From Bryoerythrophyllum caledonicum (taxonomy: Eukaryota; Streptophyta; Bryopsida; Pottiales; Pottiaceae), in NCBI GenBank assembly GCA_963971425.1, contig OZ020517.1, positions 10,480,501-10,544,500 of the forward strand: 64,000 nt of DNA. Reading direction: 5' to 3'. Position numbers and translations under genes: made by a program. The notes beneath the pieces were generated by a model, which made no database searches, was not told the DNA's origin, and saw nothing but the letters and a program-made list of their open reading frames with translations. Shown here one piece after another: positions 62,701 to 64,000 of the stretch; position 1 is the stretch's first letter; the number at the start of each line of letters is the position of its first letter.

Positions 62701-62790
62701 AAATAGCCCCCCCATATTTTGGTTGCCGCGCCTGCGCCACGCCGGCCTGCCTGCGCGAGGGCTTCGAGGGCTGCCGCGAAGGGCTGCCAC

Positions 62791-64000
62791 GCTAACTTTG
62801 ATTTTTATGGCGCACTAACTCAAACTTCAAGTGTTGATTTTAATGGCCACCCTAAACTCACGAAGCTCTTCTTCACTGTCGTCAAGAGGTGGCACGCGAC
62901 AAAAACTCACGAAGGTCCTTGCTCAAGTTTTTAGCCATGAAGTTTTTAGATGAATGGAGGAGCACGAGCAGTTGGGGGTGTGCACGCACACAACCCATGA
63001 GGCATCACGCGAACTCCATGGGTTTGATTTTTAGGGTTTGGGTTTCCGATTGCGGCGGCTAGGGTTTCAGGTAGTCGGCTGATGTGCCATACCATGGTTT
63101 TAGTGCCATACAACGGGCTACTCTCATTATTGAAGTTCTCAGTGGGTTTTGGTGTCACTCTTTGATGTCACTAGTTGACTCACTAGTTGTAAACATCTAA
63201 CTTCTATTGAATTTGTAATTTTTGAAGATACTGAAGTTGATGTTTTCATTTGTGTGCTCAACTATTGGTATTGCTCACCTTACTCTATCATAACTCTGAC
63301 TGACCTTTAATCATCATGAATTTAACCCTCGAGTTTCCTCGTATTCAGAATTGAAACAAAGTCAGAAGCTTATCAAATTTGCAAAAAACTCCTCGATGTG
63401 CAAATTTCCTCCAATCTACACAGTACACACAAAGTTGACAGAAATTAGTAAATGAAGTAAAAATGCACATGGCCTTGAGGTTTCAATTGCAAGAGAGCTC
63501 TCTTTAGAAACTGGGAAGAGAAATGACCTCTAGATTTGTATAGAAACCTTATATCCATGTTGGAACCTTGTGCCTTAAGTTTACTAGTCAAAATTTGACT
63601 TTAGAACTTTGGACCTTTTGCTTTGTTTTTCCTTATGTTTAAACTTTTTACATATTATATTAAAATTTTGGGCTATAGCCTATATGTAATACAAAGATAC
63701 TTGGGAGTTTTTATCACATGGTTTACCATATAAATTTTATGCATCTGTTGCAGGTAAAGTGGGAAGGGTTGAAAAACATGTTCAACTACTACGACAGAAT
63801 GGTGATTTAATGTTGAATGCCATCAAGCATCAGTGTGTGTACCGCTAATACCTGCAATGTATCTTCAGGTAATCATTTATTTTTATACAAGTTTAAGATT
63901 GATTGTTGATTGATCTTCTATACTATGTTGTTTGTAGAATATTATAATAACCTTTAAATGGATGTACAAGCCCTTTTTTTCATTAGCGATTGTAACAAGT
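62791..64000. other. No gene supported
   Basis: AT-rich. ctgttgcag followed by gtaaagtgggaagggttg near 63745 could be a splice acceptor of a gene running off the right edge, but the following frame is only about 30 codons and is unrecognised. Confidence 0.4.

Noticed and set aside
63745..63850. Possible exon of a gene extending past the right edge
   Set aside because: Only one plausible acceptor site and a ~30-codon frame without recognised similarity.
1..64000. tRNA, rRNA or CRISPR features
   Set aside because: No cloverleaf, rRNA-like stretch or regularly spaced identical repeats were seen. A covariance-model scan was not possible here.

Overview
This is nuclear DNA from a land plant. The only intact gene is a 22-exon full-size ABCG (pleiotropic-drug-resistance, PDR) transporter with GT-AG introns and plant PDR motifs. 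Almost everything else is transposable elements and their debris. The species cannot be told from this window. Large non-LTR retrotransposons of the kind first known from green algae would fit a seed-free plant, but that is only an inference.

Layout: 0.6-2.0 kb is a fold-back element with ~185-bp internal repeats. 3.1-5.2 kb holds TIR elements and MITEs. 5.3-18.1 kb is LINE copy A (plus strand, ~12.8 kb), inserted inside an older inverted-repeat element. 18.1-19.7 kb holds more MITEs. 20.7-27.7 kb is the ABCG gene, with a near-perfect palindromic MITE in its last intron. 28-34 kb has no gene but several TIR elements. 34.2-38.1 kb (minus) is an unrecognised decayed gene with several in-frame stops. 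38.2-61.4 kb is LINE copy B (minus, ~13.6 kb without the insert). It is split by LINE copy C (plus, 45.7-55.3 kb), which sits in B's ORF1/ORF2 spacer between 13-bp target-site duplications. 61.4-64 kb holds repeats only.

The most interesting system is this LINE family. Its polyprotein carries, in order, a 2A-like motif (DIETNPGP, intact in copy C), an AP-type (EEP) endonuclease, reverse transcriptase, RNase H, a CCHC finger, and a C-terminal region with the R2-type restriction-like endonuclease marks RHN, KPDI, E and KxxKY. Two endonucleases in one element is the Dualen/RandI arrangement. A separate ORF1 with a nucleic-acid-binding-like region and a C-terminal coiled coil is present in A and B but absent from C. 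All copies share a 3' hairpin followed by a short TTC-type tail. All three are dead through stops, frameshifts, a deletion across the RT core (B) or catalytic substitutions (C).
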